The notes beneath the pieces were generated by a model. The model did no database searches. It was not told the DNA's origin and worked only from the letters and a program-made list of their open reading frames with translations. Positions 22,604-33,923 of a stretch of 64,000 nucleotides of DNA are shown one piece after another. Made by a program: the position numbers and the translations under genes. Each line of letters begins with the position of its first letter. Position 1 is the stretch's first letter. The stretch comes from Sipunculus nudus (taxonomy: Eukaryota; Annelida; Sipuncula; Golfingiida; Sipunculidae), in NCBI GenBank assembly GCA_026874595.1, contig CM049316.1:53639676-53703675 (forward strand), given 5' to 3'.

Positions 22604-22893
22604 CAGTCATGCTGAGCTACAGAAGTAGGTTCTGTGGGTATTCAGTCATGCTGAGCTACAGAAGTAGGTTCTGTGGGTATTCAGTCATGCTGAGCTACAG
22701 AAGTAGGTTCTGTGGGTATTCAGTCATGCTGAGCTACAGAAGTAGGTTCTGTGGGTATTCAGTCATGCTGAGCTACAGAAGTAGGTTCTGTGGGTATTCA
22801 GTCATGCTGAGCTACAGAAGTAGGTTCTGTGGGTATTCAGTCATGCTGAGCTACAGAAGTAGGTTCTGTGGGTATTCAGTCATGCTGAGCTAT
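22604..22893 (+). repeat. 39-bp minisatellite, 7 full copies plus a partial
   Basis: The unit starts 'cagtcatgctgagctacaga' and is 39 bp. Copies start at 22604, 22643, 22682, 22721, 22760, 22799, 22838, and a partial at 22877 diverges after 'gagcta'. The full copies look identical. The period is a multiple of three, so one frame stays open across it; I see no other sign that this is coding. Confidence 0.9.
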
Positions 22894-23468
22894 AGCAGTC
22901 ATTGCCCACCTGTCTGTCAAAAGAGCTAGATCTTACTTATTTGAAATTCAAACAGGTCTAGGTAAGACTATACTCTATTCCAACTTCCCCATCTGTTTTT
23001 TTTTTTGATGATTTTAATACAATGCTTTAACACTATCTTTTATTCACCTCAGCAGTATGTCAGACAATGCTGCGATTAACTAACAGAAAAATAATACTTT
23101 CCCATGTATGGATTCCATAAAATTCAGAAAGAAATATGACTAAAGAGATGTACGGTCAGTGACGACCTAAGCTGACAATCTTAAACTACATACATTTGAC
23201 AATTTGTAGTGATGATGTCACACTGGTATAGTTACATCCAACATTACATGAATAAACAGACATTGCCACTTGAATTCATGCAGCTCTTTCTAGACAGGTC
23301 ACCCTCCTGGTATTGCAAAGTAAATATATTTATTTTTATGCTTGTTTCAATCATCATAAACTGCCACAATACCTCCTTTGAAAAATAGCTTATTTGAAGT
23401 GGCAAACAAAATATATTTGAAAGATACATCACAAAAAAATAGGCAGACAGGTATTAGAACAGAGTATA

Positions 23469-25114
23469 ACAAGTGACCCATGGGTCATGACACTCAGCTG
23501 ACTATAGGAAGATATTCAGAAAAAAAAATTTATGATCTGAATGACAAATTATTTGGGGGGGGGGTTAATTATAAGTCCAATAGTTTGGACAATATGGGTA
23601 ACAGAGACCTAATTTCAGGTTTCCAAGGAGACTTTTCATGGGCCTACCTGTATGTCAAGAGAGAAGATTCTAAGTGTAATAATTACGATTTGTGCCTAGT
23701 TAACAGATGACTGCATATTTTAAGGTCTCAAAACAGAGAAAAAAATGCATAACCTTTCGAAAAAATACAGGTGGCTCCACCTGAGTCTGCAGAAACTGAT
23801 GAAACACTATATGATCAATATCCATGCAAAGAATCATGTTGATTAATGCATTAGTTATTCAGATACTTGAGCTTTATGTATCAAATTTTCAATTATTTTT
23901 GGGGGTACTTCAGAGCCCCATGGCCAAAGGATATGAGTAACAGAGACCTAATTTCAGGTTTCCATGGAGATGTTTCAAGGGCGTCCCTGTGTGTCAAGAA
24001 AGAAGATTCTAGGTCCAGTTGTTACCATTTGTGCCCTGTTAACAGAAGCATCCTTAAAATTGTCAAAATAGAGAAAAAAAATTGTACAAAAATAGAAAAA
24101 AATACAGATGACGCCACTAGTCTGCAGAAACTGATCAAACATCCAATGATCAATATCCATGCAAAGAATCATGGTGATCAATGCGTTAGTTATTCAGATA
24201 CTTGAGCTTTTGTATCAAATTTTCCATTATTCTAGAGGGTACTTTGGAGCCCCATAGCTCAAAGGATATGGGTAACAGAGACCTAATTTCAGAATTCAGA
24301 TTTTTCATGGGCCTCCCTGCATGTCAAGAACAAAGATTCTAGGTCCAGTGGTTACGATTTGTGCCCTGTTAACAGATGACTTCATCTTTAAAGATTTCAA
24401 AAATAGAAAATGCGTGAAAAAACCCCGAACATATACAGGTGGCGCCACCAGTCTGCAAAAACTGATGAAACACTCCATAATCAATATCCATGCAAACAAT
24501 CATGGTGATCACTGCATTAGTTGTTCAGATACTTCAGCTTTGGTATCAACTTTTACATTATGCTGAGGGGTACTTTGGAGCCCCAAAGCTCAAAGGATAT
24601 GGGTAACAGAGACCTAATATTCGGTTTCCATGGAGACTTTTCATGGGTCTCCCTATGTGTCAAGAATGAAGATTCTAGGTCCAGTTGTTAAGATTTGTAC
24701 CCTGTTGACAGATAACCTCATCTTTAAAGTTCTCAAAAATAGGGGAAAAAATTTTAAAAATCTGAAAAAAATAGAGGTGGCGCACCCAGTCTGCAGAAAC
24801 TGATGGAACACCTCATGATCAATATGTGTGCCAAAAATCATGACGATAAGTGTTGTGGTTAATGAGATATTGAACTTTTTGTATGAAATTTTTGACAATT
24901 CTGGGGGGTACTTTGGGGCCCAATGGCTCGAAAGATATGGGTAACAGAGACCTAATTTCTCGTTTCCAAGGAGATTTTTCATGGAACTCCCAGAGTGTCA
25001 AGTAACAAGATTCTAGGTTCAGCGGTTTACGATTTGTGCCTGGTTGAAAGACAGACGGACGACAGACAAAGAGTGATCACTATAGCTCAGATGACTTACA
25101 GTCAGCTGAGCTAA
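23469..25114 (+). mobile_element. Palindrome-headed repeat element, copy 1 (HINE-like)
   Basis: The 5' head is 'acaagtgacccatgggtcat' followed by 'ctcagctgac'; TGACCCATGGGTCA (23474-23487) is a perfect 14-bp palindrome. The core has about five units of ~335 bp, each with a GGTGGCGCCACC-like box, 'agtctgcagaaactgatg', 'ggatatgggtaacagagacc' and 'gaagattctaggtccag'. The tail is a 'gacggacgacagac' tract, then 'tagctcagatgact'/'agtcagctgagcta' (imperfect hairpin), ending CTAA at 25114. Head ctcagctgac and tail gtcagctgag are inverted. No coding capacity. Helentron-associated identity is inferred from the asymmetric inverted repeat, hairpin, CTRR-type end and tandem core. Confidence 0.68.
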
Positions 25115-25982
25115 TAAAACATGAGCTCACTTTGACCCAATTAATACAAACAGAAGGCACAAAAAACCATGATATTCATGCACAAATCATCTGTAAATAC
25201 ATGAACAGTTAAAAATAAGTTGCACTTAGTTCACCACCCAGACAGAAACATCAAAATGTGTAACCCTCATAGTGCATACTTGCGATGTATCTGAGTTTAA
25301 AGTACCTTTCAAATATTTGCATTATTGTGATATATGTTGGAATGCCAGTGAAGCAGCTAGAACAAACTGAGCTGAGCATCAATGCCCCTTCTTGCACTAT
25401 CTGAACTGTGAAAATTTTCATAAATCCATTACTAAAGACCTTCATTCTAATTTGTGTTTGATAATGGAAGGAATTCTGATATGATAAAAAATTCTGAAAA
25501 ATTAGTGAAGTCTGCTCAGAGAAAGAACACATCAACCTGCATATTCCAGATTATGCATTGAACAAAACCAAACCAGGAATTTATAAAAATCTTACACAAG
25601 GTAAATAAATAATGTCAAATGGGTCATCTGACTATATCTAAATTATCCAAACAAAAGAAAGTTATGCTACAGAGTTCTTTGTAAAACTAACTGGTGCTCA
25701 TTTATAAATGAACATGACATCACTTCAGTAAAGAAAATTTCACAAATTATTCCACTTGGAAATCCCTTATCTTAATCTATAAAGATCCCTGTTTTAAACA
25801 CTTTCACCAAATGTCCCTTACGAGCCTTACCTCTCTTAAGTACAAAATATCTATAAAAAGAGTTAAACTTTAAACTTTATTTGTTTTACATGGATTGTAT
25901 AAATAGTTATAATAACTAATACTAGGAACTCTCCATTGCTCAGGTATTGGCTTTTGGCAGTGTATAGAGGTGGAGGAAAATA
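25115..25982. other. Spacer between two repeat elements
   Basis: AT-rich sequence with no gene, repeat end or tandem repeat that I recognise. Confidence 0.4.
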
Positions 25983-28407
25983 ACAAGTGACCCATGGGTC
26001 ATGACGCTCAGCTGACTGAGAAGAGATTTGCAAAAGGAAATTTTATCATCTGAATGGTAGTATATACCCATTCAACTGAAGCATCAAACAGATTAACCAA
26101 CAGGCCAAGATTGTGTCTGTATTTATATATCTCAAAAATAGAGAAAAAATGCGTGAAAAATACAAGTGGCTCCACCAGTCTGCAGAAACTAATAAAAAGA
26201 CTTAATGGTCAATATGCATGCAAAGAATCATGGTGATCTCTTGCATGACAAGAATGAAGATTCTAGGTCCAGTTGTTATGATTTGTACCCTGTTAACAGA
26301 TAACCACATCTTTAAAGGTCTCAAAAATAGAGAAAATATTCGTAAAAATTTGAATAAATAGAGGTGGCGCACCCAGTCTGCAGAAACTGATGGAACACCT
26401 CATGATCAATATGTATGCCAAAAATCATGACCATCAGTGTTGTAGTTACTGAGATACTGCAGTTTTTGTATCAAATTTTTCATTATTCTTATGGGTATTT
26501 TGGAGCCATACAGCTTAAAGGATATGGGTAACAAAGACCTAATTTCAGTTTTTCATGGAGACTTTTCATGGGTCTCCCTGTGTGTCAAGAATGAAGATTC
26601 TAGGTCCAGTCTATACAATTTGTGCCCTGTTAACAGATGTTCATATCTTTAAAGGTCACAAAAGTAGAGAAAAAAATTCGTAAAAAAAAAAACGAACAAA
26701 TATACGTGGTGCCATCAGTCTGCAGAAACTGATGGAACAGTCCATGATCAATATCCATGCAAACAATTATGGTGATCTCTGCATTAGTTGTTCAGATACT
26801 TCAGCTTTTGTATCAACTTTTCCATTATTCCGAGCTGTACTTTGGAGTGCCATTGCTCAAAGGATATGGGTAACAGAGACCTAATTTCAGGTTTCCATGG
26901 AGACTTTTCATGGATCTCCCTGTGTGTCAAGAATGAAGATTCTAGGTCCAGTCGTTACAATTTGTACCCTGTTGACAGATAACTACATCCTTAAAGATCT
27001 CATAAATAGAGAAAAAAAATTGTAAACATTTGAAAAAATACAGGTGGTGCCACCAGTCTGCAGGAACTGATGGAACACTTCTTGATCAATATGTATGCCA
27101 AAAATCATGACCATCAGTGTTGCAGTTATTGAGATTTTGCAGTTTTTTTTATCAACTTTTCCATTATTCTGGGGGGTAATTGGGAGCCCCACAGCTCAAA
27201 GGATATGGGTAACAGAGACCTAATTTCAGGTTTCCATGGAGACTTTTCATGGATCTCCCTGTGTGTCAAGAATGAAGATTCTAGGTCCAGTCGTTACAAT
27301 TTGTACCCTGTTGACAGATAACTACATCCTTAAAGGTCTCATAAATAGAGAAAAAAAATTGTAAAAATTTGAAAAAATACAGGTGGTGCCACCAGTCTGC
27401 AGGAACTGATGGAACACTTCTTGATCAATATGTATGCCAAAAATCATGACCATCAGTGTTGCAGTTATTGAGATGTTGCAGTTTTTTTTTATCAACTTTT
27501 CCATTATTCTGGGGGGTAATTGGGAGCCCCACAGCTCAAAGGATATGGGTAACAGAGACCTAATTTCAGGTTTCCATGGAGACTTTTCATGGGTCTCCCT
27601 GTATGTCAAGAATGAAGATTCTAGGTCCAGTCTTTACGATTTGTGCCCTGTTAACAGATGTTCACATTTTTAAAGGTCTAAAAATAGAGAAAACAATTCG
27701 TAAAATATAAAAAAAATACAGGTGGCGCCACCAGTCTGCAGAAACTGATGAAACATCTCATGATCAATATGTATGCCAAAAATCATGACCATCAGTGATG
27801 CAGTTAATGAGATTTTGAAGTTTTTTTATGAAATATTTGAAAATTCTGGGGGGTACTTTGGGGCCCCATAGCTCAAAGGATTTGGGTAACGGAGACCTAA
27901 TTTCTGGTTTCCATGGAGACTTTTCATAGGTCTCTCACTGTGTCAAGAATGAAGATTCTAGGTCCCGTCTTTACGATCTGTGCCCTGTTAACAGATGTTC
28001 ACATTTTTAAAGGTCTCGAAAATAGAGAAAAAAATACGTAATAAATCGAAAAATACAGGTGGCGCCACCAGTCTGCAGGAACTGATGGAACATCTCATGA
28101 TCAATATGTATGCCAAAATCATGACCATCAGTGATGCAGTTAATGAGATATTGAAGTTTTTGTATGAAATTTTTTACTATACTGGGGGGTACTTTTGGGC
28201 CCAATAGCTCGAAGGATATGGGTATTTCTGGTTTCCAAGGAGATTTTTCATCGACCTCTCAGAATGTCAAGTAACAAGATTTTAAGTCCAGCGGTTACGA
28301 TTTGTGCCAGGTTAACGGACAGACGAACAGACAGACAGATGGACAGACGGACGACGGACCAAGAGTGATCGCTATAGCTCAGCATGACTGAAAGTCAGCT
28401 GAGCTAA
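25983..28407 (+). mobile_element. Palindrome-headed repeat element, copy 2 (HINE-like)
   Basis: Same head (palindrome at 25988-26001) and same CTAA tail (28404-28407) as the element ending at 25114. About seven core units; neighbouring units near 27041 and 27380 are ~339 bp apart and almost identical, so the array has expanded recently. The tail includes a 'gacagacagatggacagacgg' type simple tract. Confidence 0.68.
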
Positions 28408-28540
28408 AAAAGGTTACAACTGGATTGTGTCCATGATAGTTCTTGGTATAAATTGGGTTCATTTTCTAAATATGGTTTATTTTATAACATATATTTAACT
28501 TTGAAATAATTGCATGGGCATAATAATAAAAGTTAACAGA

Positions 28541-28755
28541 AGCGGATCCAGGGGAAGGGGAGGGGGGTCAAGGGGGGGTCTTGACCTCACACTCTTTTTT
28601 AACTTTTTTAACCCTTTTTAAGGTTTTCAGACCAATTTTTGCAGCCTGGACCTCCCCCCCCCCCCCCCCTTTCAGGACCTGGGGACCTATTTCATTAGTC
28701 CTCCTATTTTAGACCCCTCCCCCCCCTTTTCCAAAATCGTGGACCTGCCCCTGAT
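28541..28755. repeat. G-tract/C-tract inverted-repeat element (MITE-like)
   Basis: A left arm 'gcggatccaggggaagggg' with G runs faces a right arm with C runs ending 'ggacctgcccctgat'. The arms are imperfectly complementary and enclose ~100 bp. Long homopolymer G and C tracts make the exact borders uncertain, and these may also be error-prone in assembly. Confidence 0.5.
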
Positions 28756-29152
28756 TAATACCTAGGGGACATTACCTGTTTAAAAGAAATATGTCAGGAA
28801 TGTAATGGAGACCCCAGGTGATAAGTGCCCCCTGGTAGCAATTGACTTAAATATTCAAAAATAATTTTATGGCCAATTTTTATGCCATTTTTAAAAACTT
28901 CTCTGCATAATCATAATATCAGATTTAAGAAAACCCTGATGTACACAAATGAAAATAATAAGGACTAAACAGTATGAAATTAATTACACTTCACCTTGTT
29001 AACAAATGAAAAAAGGGCCCGAGGTGCCCCAATGTTCACCAGTGCACATTTTCCATAAGGCCACATGTGGTGGAAAAAGCAACCTGTGAACTTACAAGAT
29101 GAGCCAGCATCTGCCATCCACATTCTATTACTATATATCTCAACAAGTGACC

Positions 29153-32100
29153 CATGGGTCATGACGCTCAGCTGACTGGGAAGAGATTGGCAAAAGGAAA
29201 TTTTATCATTAGAATGGTAGTATATACCCATTCAACTGAAGCATCAAACAGATTAACCAACAGGCCAAGATTTAGTCTGTATTTATATATCTCAAAAATA
29301 GAGAAAAATGTGTAAACTTTTAAAACTAGAATACGGGTAACCGACAAGTGACTACATGTATCTGCCAAAATCGGATAGTGAGGCATGGATTGAGTGGCAA
29401 GGGGAAATAGAGTGAGGTATGTTGCATATTAGCATGGATGTCTGCAGCCTAAATGTGTATGTAGGTTGTGCCACCTACCACAAATCCAGAAAGCTGTCCA
29501 AGTTGTATACACCTGCAAAATTTTAGGCAGAAAAGTCAAACCACTACATGTATATTAGCGATTTTTGCCCATGGCAGACAAACAGACAAACACTGTGCAA
29601 AAATCTTTGCAGGTAACCCTTCCAGTTTTGTGTATGATAAAGACCTATGTGAGATCTAAACACATGCACAATTTTGGCCCAATCGGTCAAATGGTTCCTG
29701 AGATATGAGCTTGGATGTGTGCAGCGTTAACTAGAATGTAGGTGGCGCCACCTGTCATAAAATCAAGAAAGCTGTCCACGATGTATAAACCTGCAAAATT
29801 TTAGGCAGTTGTGTCGAACCACTACAGAGAAATGAGTGATTTTAGGCCACGGCAGACTAACAGACAGACGCTGTGCAAACATTGTTACAGGTGGCGCCAC
29901 CATTTTTTGTGTATGTTACAGAGCTATCAAAGGGCTACATTTGTATAAATTTTATTTCCTGATCGGTCAAACGGTTCCCAAGATATAAGCTTGGATGTCA
30001 TCAGCGTGAACGTGAACGTATGTGGCGCCACCTGTCATAAAATCAAGAAAGCTATCCTGGATGTATACGCATGACGAATTTCAGGTGAATTAGTCAATTC
30101 ACTGCAGAGATATGAGTGATTTTAACCCAAGGCAGATGAACAGATGGACACTGTGCAAACATGGTTACAGGTGGTGCCACCATTTTTTGTGTATGTTATA
30201 AAGCAATCCAAGGGCTACATTTGTATCAATTTTATTTCCTGATCAGTCAAACGGTTCCCGAGATATGAGGGTTTATGAGTGGAAACAGACCCACAAATGG
30301 ACACTGGATAGAGAGGAAAGGTCAGAGGTCAACGCAAATTGGTTAGGCACCAGTTCACATGTGACCCGATAATAGGTGTAAGTTTGGGAAAAATCGGTCC
30401 ATTAGTCTTCGAGGAGCTCTCTGGAAACGAACGCCACCGCGGTGGAGGAACCCGGTAAAAAACATAGTATCCGCAAAACACTTAATGGTCAATATCCATG
30501 CAAAAAATCATGGTGATCTCTGCATTAGTTGTTCAGATACTTCAGTTTTTGTATCAAATTGTCCATTATTCTGAGGGATACTTCGGAGTCCTATAGCTTG
30601 AAGGATATGGGTAACAGAGACCTAATTTCAAGTTTCCACAGGCACCTTTCATGGGCCTCCTTGCATGACAAGAATGAAGATTCTAGGTCCAGTTGTTGCG
30701 ATTTGTACCCTGTTGACAGATAACCACATCTTTAAAGGTCTCAAAAAAAAGAAAAAAATTCGTAAAAATTTGAAAAAAAATAGAGGTGGCACACCCAGTC
30801 TGCAGAAACTGATGGAACAGCTCATGATCAATATGTATGCCGAAAATCATGACCATCAGTGTTGTAGTTATTGAAATACTGCAGTTTTTGTATCAAATTT
30901 TCCATTATTCTGGGGGGGGGGGGGGTATTTTGGACCCATACAGCTTAAAGAATATGGGTAACAGAGACCTTATTTCAAGTTTTCATGGGTCTCCCTGTGT
31001 GTCAAGAATGAAGATTCTTGGTCCAGTTTTTATGATTTGTGCCCTGTTAACAGATGTTCATATCTTTAAAGGTCTCAAAAATACAGAAAAATTTCGTAAA
31101 AAAAACTGAACAAATACAGGTGGTGCCACCAGTCTGCAGAGACTTATGAAACACTCCATGATCAATATCCATGCAAACAATTATGGTTATCTCTGCATTA
31201 GTTGTTCAGATACTTTAGCTTTTGTATCAAATTTTCCATTATTCTGAGCTGTACTTTGGAGTGCCATAGCACAAAGGATATGGGTAACAGAGACCAAATT
31301 TCAGGTTTCCATGGAGACTTATCATGGGTCTCCCTGTGTGTCAAGAACGAAGATTCTAGGTCCAGTCGTTACGATTTGTACCCTGTTGACAGATAACTAC
31401 ATCTTTAAAGGTCTCAAAAATGGAGAAAACAATTCGTGAACATTGAAAAATACAGGTGGCGCAAACTGATGAAACATCTCATGATCAATATGTATGTTGA
31501 AAATCATGACCATCAGTGATGTAGTTAATGAGATATTGAAGTTTTTGTATGAAATTTTTGACTATTCTAGGGGGTAATTTTGGGCCCCATAGCTCGAAGG
31601 ATATGGGTAACAGAGACCTAATTTCTGGTTTCCATGGAGACTTTTCATAGGTCTCTCAGTGTGTCGAAAATGAAGATTCTAGGTCCAGTCGTGACGATTT
31701 GTGCCACGCTAACAGATGACAGCATCCTCAAAGGTCTCAAAAATAGAGGAAAAAATCGTATAAAATCAAACAGTACAGGTGGCGCCACCAGTCTGCAGGA
31801 ACTGATCAAACATCTCATGATCAATATGTATGCCAAAAATGAAGACCATCAGTGATGTAGTTATTGAAATATTGAAGTTTTTGTATGAAATTTTTTACTA
31901 TTCTGGGGGGTACTTTGGGGCCCCATAGCTCGAAGGATATGGGTAACAGAGACCTAATTTCTGGTTTCCAAGGAGATTTTTCATGGACCACTCAGTGTGT
32001 CAAGAATTAAGATTCTAAGTCCAGTCTTTATGATTTGTGCCTTGTTAACAGATGTTCACATTTTTAAAGGTCTCAAAAATAGAGAAAAAAATTCGTAAAA

Positions 32101-32462
32101 TCAAAAAATACAGGTGGCGCCACCAGTCTGCATGAAGTGATGTAACATCTCATGATCAATATGTATGCCAAAAATCATGACCATCAGTCAAGTAGTTAAT
32201 GAGATATTGAAGTTTTTGTATGAAATTTTTGACTTTTCTGGGGGGTACTTTGGGGCCACATAGCTCGAAGGATATGGGTAACAGAGACCTAATTTCTGGT
32301 TTCCAAGGAGATTTTTTATGGACCTCTCAGAATCCCAAGTTACAAGGTTCTAGGTCCAGTGGTTACAATTTGTGCCTGGTTAACGGACGGACAGACGGAC
32401 AGACGGACAACGGACAAAGAGTGATCGCTATAGCTCAGATGACTTTCAGTCAGCTGAGCTAA
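29153..32462 (+). mobile_element. Palindrome-headed repeat element, copy 3, with nested insertion
   Basis: The head palindrome lies at 29158-29171 and the CTAA tail at 32459-32462. The core is interrupted at ~29326-30475 by a different repeat and then resumes with six or so ~335-bp units. The first ~170 bp after the head is nearly identical to that of the copy starting at 25983 (the shared 'cattcaactgaagcatcaaa' block), implying close descent. Confidence 0.66.
29326..30475 (+). mobile_element. GGTGGCGCCACC-family element nested in copy 3
   Basis: Starts 'ctagaatacgggtaaccgac' and holds ~150-bp units, each with a GGTGGCGCCACC box (exact at 29741 and 29890), 'aaatcaagaaagctgtcc' and 'gatatgag' blocks. 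Its start matches the element at 38512, where it forms a perfect hairpin (GTAGTCG ACAAG CGACTAC). It ends near a second palindrome, CCACCGCGGTGG (30434-30445). No coding sequence. Confidence 0.6.
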
Positions 32463-33774
32463 AAACTGCTGCAGCTATAATCATGACATTCTGTAGACAT
32501 ACTGATCATTTGATGAAGAGCCAGAGAAATTAAAGAATGCACTGAGGTTAATTTTTTTTTTATGTATTCATGAGACTTTGCTCATTTTGGTTCACTTTCA
32601 GCACTTAGAAATAGTCATGAAAGTGTATTAAAGCCTAATACACCAATCACCTTTAACTATATTATAAAGTAAAAGAATATGCATCATCCTATCACAATAC
32701 TATTTTCAGTTTACACTGATGCTAGAATAGTAGAAGTAAAAGTCTTCACTATAGCTTTGTGTTCCCCTCGGGAATGAAGAGAGAGAGACTACTTTAACAA
32801 TTGTATTAAGTATCTCCTCACTGTATCATTTAATAAGTCATATCTCATGATTAAACTGAATCACACTCTGCCAGAATGACCAATCACTATGCAGCTGGAC
32901 CATTGGGAGGTACAGGTTGCAGTGTAACATTTACCCTCCTCAAACAGCCAATGAAAAATGTTTCAAACCATTTTAGGTACAATTTGAGCATTCACACAGC
33001 AAGCAAAAGTGTTTCCTGATTCTTTCTCAGGGGGTGGTTTGAAACTGTTTCCATTGTGAATTAAAATATTCCCTTAAACATAATGCATCTGATCCAATTT
33101 AAACCTAATATTTAAGCAAGAACAGGGTAAAATTCCAAACAAGAATGCTTAGGTCAGCAAGTTACTACATTTTTTTACCTTTACATGTACATAGGTGCTT
33201 GAAGCCTGTGTGAAAGAATGAAATCTTCGAAACAGAATTTTATTCATCTACATTGTCCAGTATAGTTTAAAACCATATGGTGTGTGAAAAGGGTATTACA
33301 CAGGTATCATTCATAAACAAGTGTTGAATAAATATGATGGAACGCAAGCAGCCAAGCTGTAATTCAGTAAACTTGACTGGTTGTGAATAAGCTTCAATAA
33401 ACCAAAAACTGGATAATATAAAAATCAAATTATTTTTTTTTATTTAAGTGAGTTATTGTTTATCAACCGATAAGATTTCTTAACAATTATCCTAAATGTT
33501 AAATAAGAAAACTGTTATTTAATGTCATCAACTTCACTTGAGCATCAGGTTGTCTGTTCATTGTTCCTGTATAGCCTTATGTATGATTAATGATTAACCA
33601 TTACCACACAGGCTTTGTCAGCCAATTAAAAATGCTCAAAACACTGTGGCTCCACTTATGATGATGTTGTTGTTAGTTACTTAATGCTGCACCACCTTTG
33701 TGAAACTAGTTAACTTTTAACATAAGTCTAACCTGCCTTAGAAGATGAATATATATGTGATTAGTGGAAGGACA
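32463..33774. other. Flank / probable 3' UTR of the minus-strand Tudor gene
   Basis: AT-rich sequence without a recognisable repeat family. The part next to 33775 is probably 3' UTR of the minus-strand gene; candidate poly(A) signals on that strand lie at 33439-33444 and 33239-33244. Confidence 0.4.
33439..33444 (-). terminator. Candidate poly(A) signal for the Tudor gene
   Basis: AATAAA on the minus strand, ~330 nt after the stop codon. It sits in an A/T-rich run, where such hexamers occur by chance, so support is weak. Confidence 0.3.
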
Positions 33775-33923
33775 TTATAAATTAAAATATTCGCTGTCCC
33801 ATGTTTCTCCCTCAGGGTTTTCATCTGATGATGATGAACTTCCATCTAAATCAGGGCCCCCATCTTTCACCAGAGAAGGTTCCTTGGAAACTGTAAATGG
33901 AGTGTAACGAAGGATATTCTTCC
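33775..33923 (-). CDS. Tudor/CS gene, terminal coding exon
   Basis: On the minus strand the acceptor ttttccag precedes 33923 and TAA is at 33777-33775. 48 residues plus stop: a basic start, RYTPFTVSKEPS, then DGSSSSSDE and a short acidic/aromatic end. The acidic low-complexity tail resembles those that follow p23-type CS domains. Confidence 0.85.

Larger units (their letters stand above)
20906..23468. other. Intergenic stretch with small tandem repeats
   Basis: No gene is supported. Besides the two tandem repeats annotated separately, a 'ggatccag' fragment near 22230-22330 resembles the G/C-tract element at 28541. The rest is AT-rich and featureless to me. Confidence 0.45.

Noticed and set aside
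22561-22929. A 122-codon open frame across the 39-bp repeats
   Set aside because: It is open only because the period is divisible by three. It has no splice sites, homology or codon pattern that suggests a protein.
23474-23487. Reading TGACCCATGGGTCA as a nuclear-receptor response element (two GGGTCA half-sites, everted)
   Set aside because: The resemblance is real but the palindrome is at the structural end of a mobile element in every copy, which explains it without a regulatory role. There is no evidence of use.
26788-28210. Several open frames of 60-110 codons with similar sequences on both strands
   Set aside because: They are the same ~335-bp repeat unit read in one frame or another, with no conserved start, stop or codon bias.
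28620-28730. Long C and G runs as a regulatory G-quadruplex region
   Set aside because: They are part of a repeat that also occurs in fragment form near 22230, lie far from any promoter, and are prone to sequencing error.
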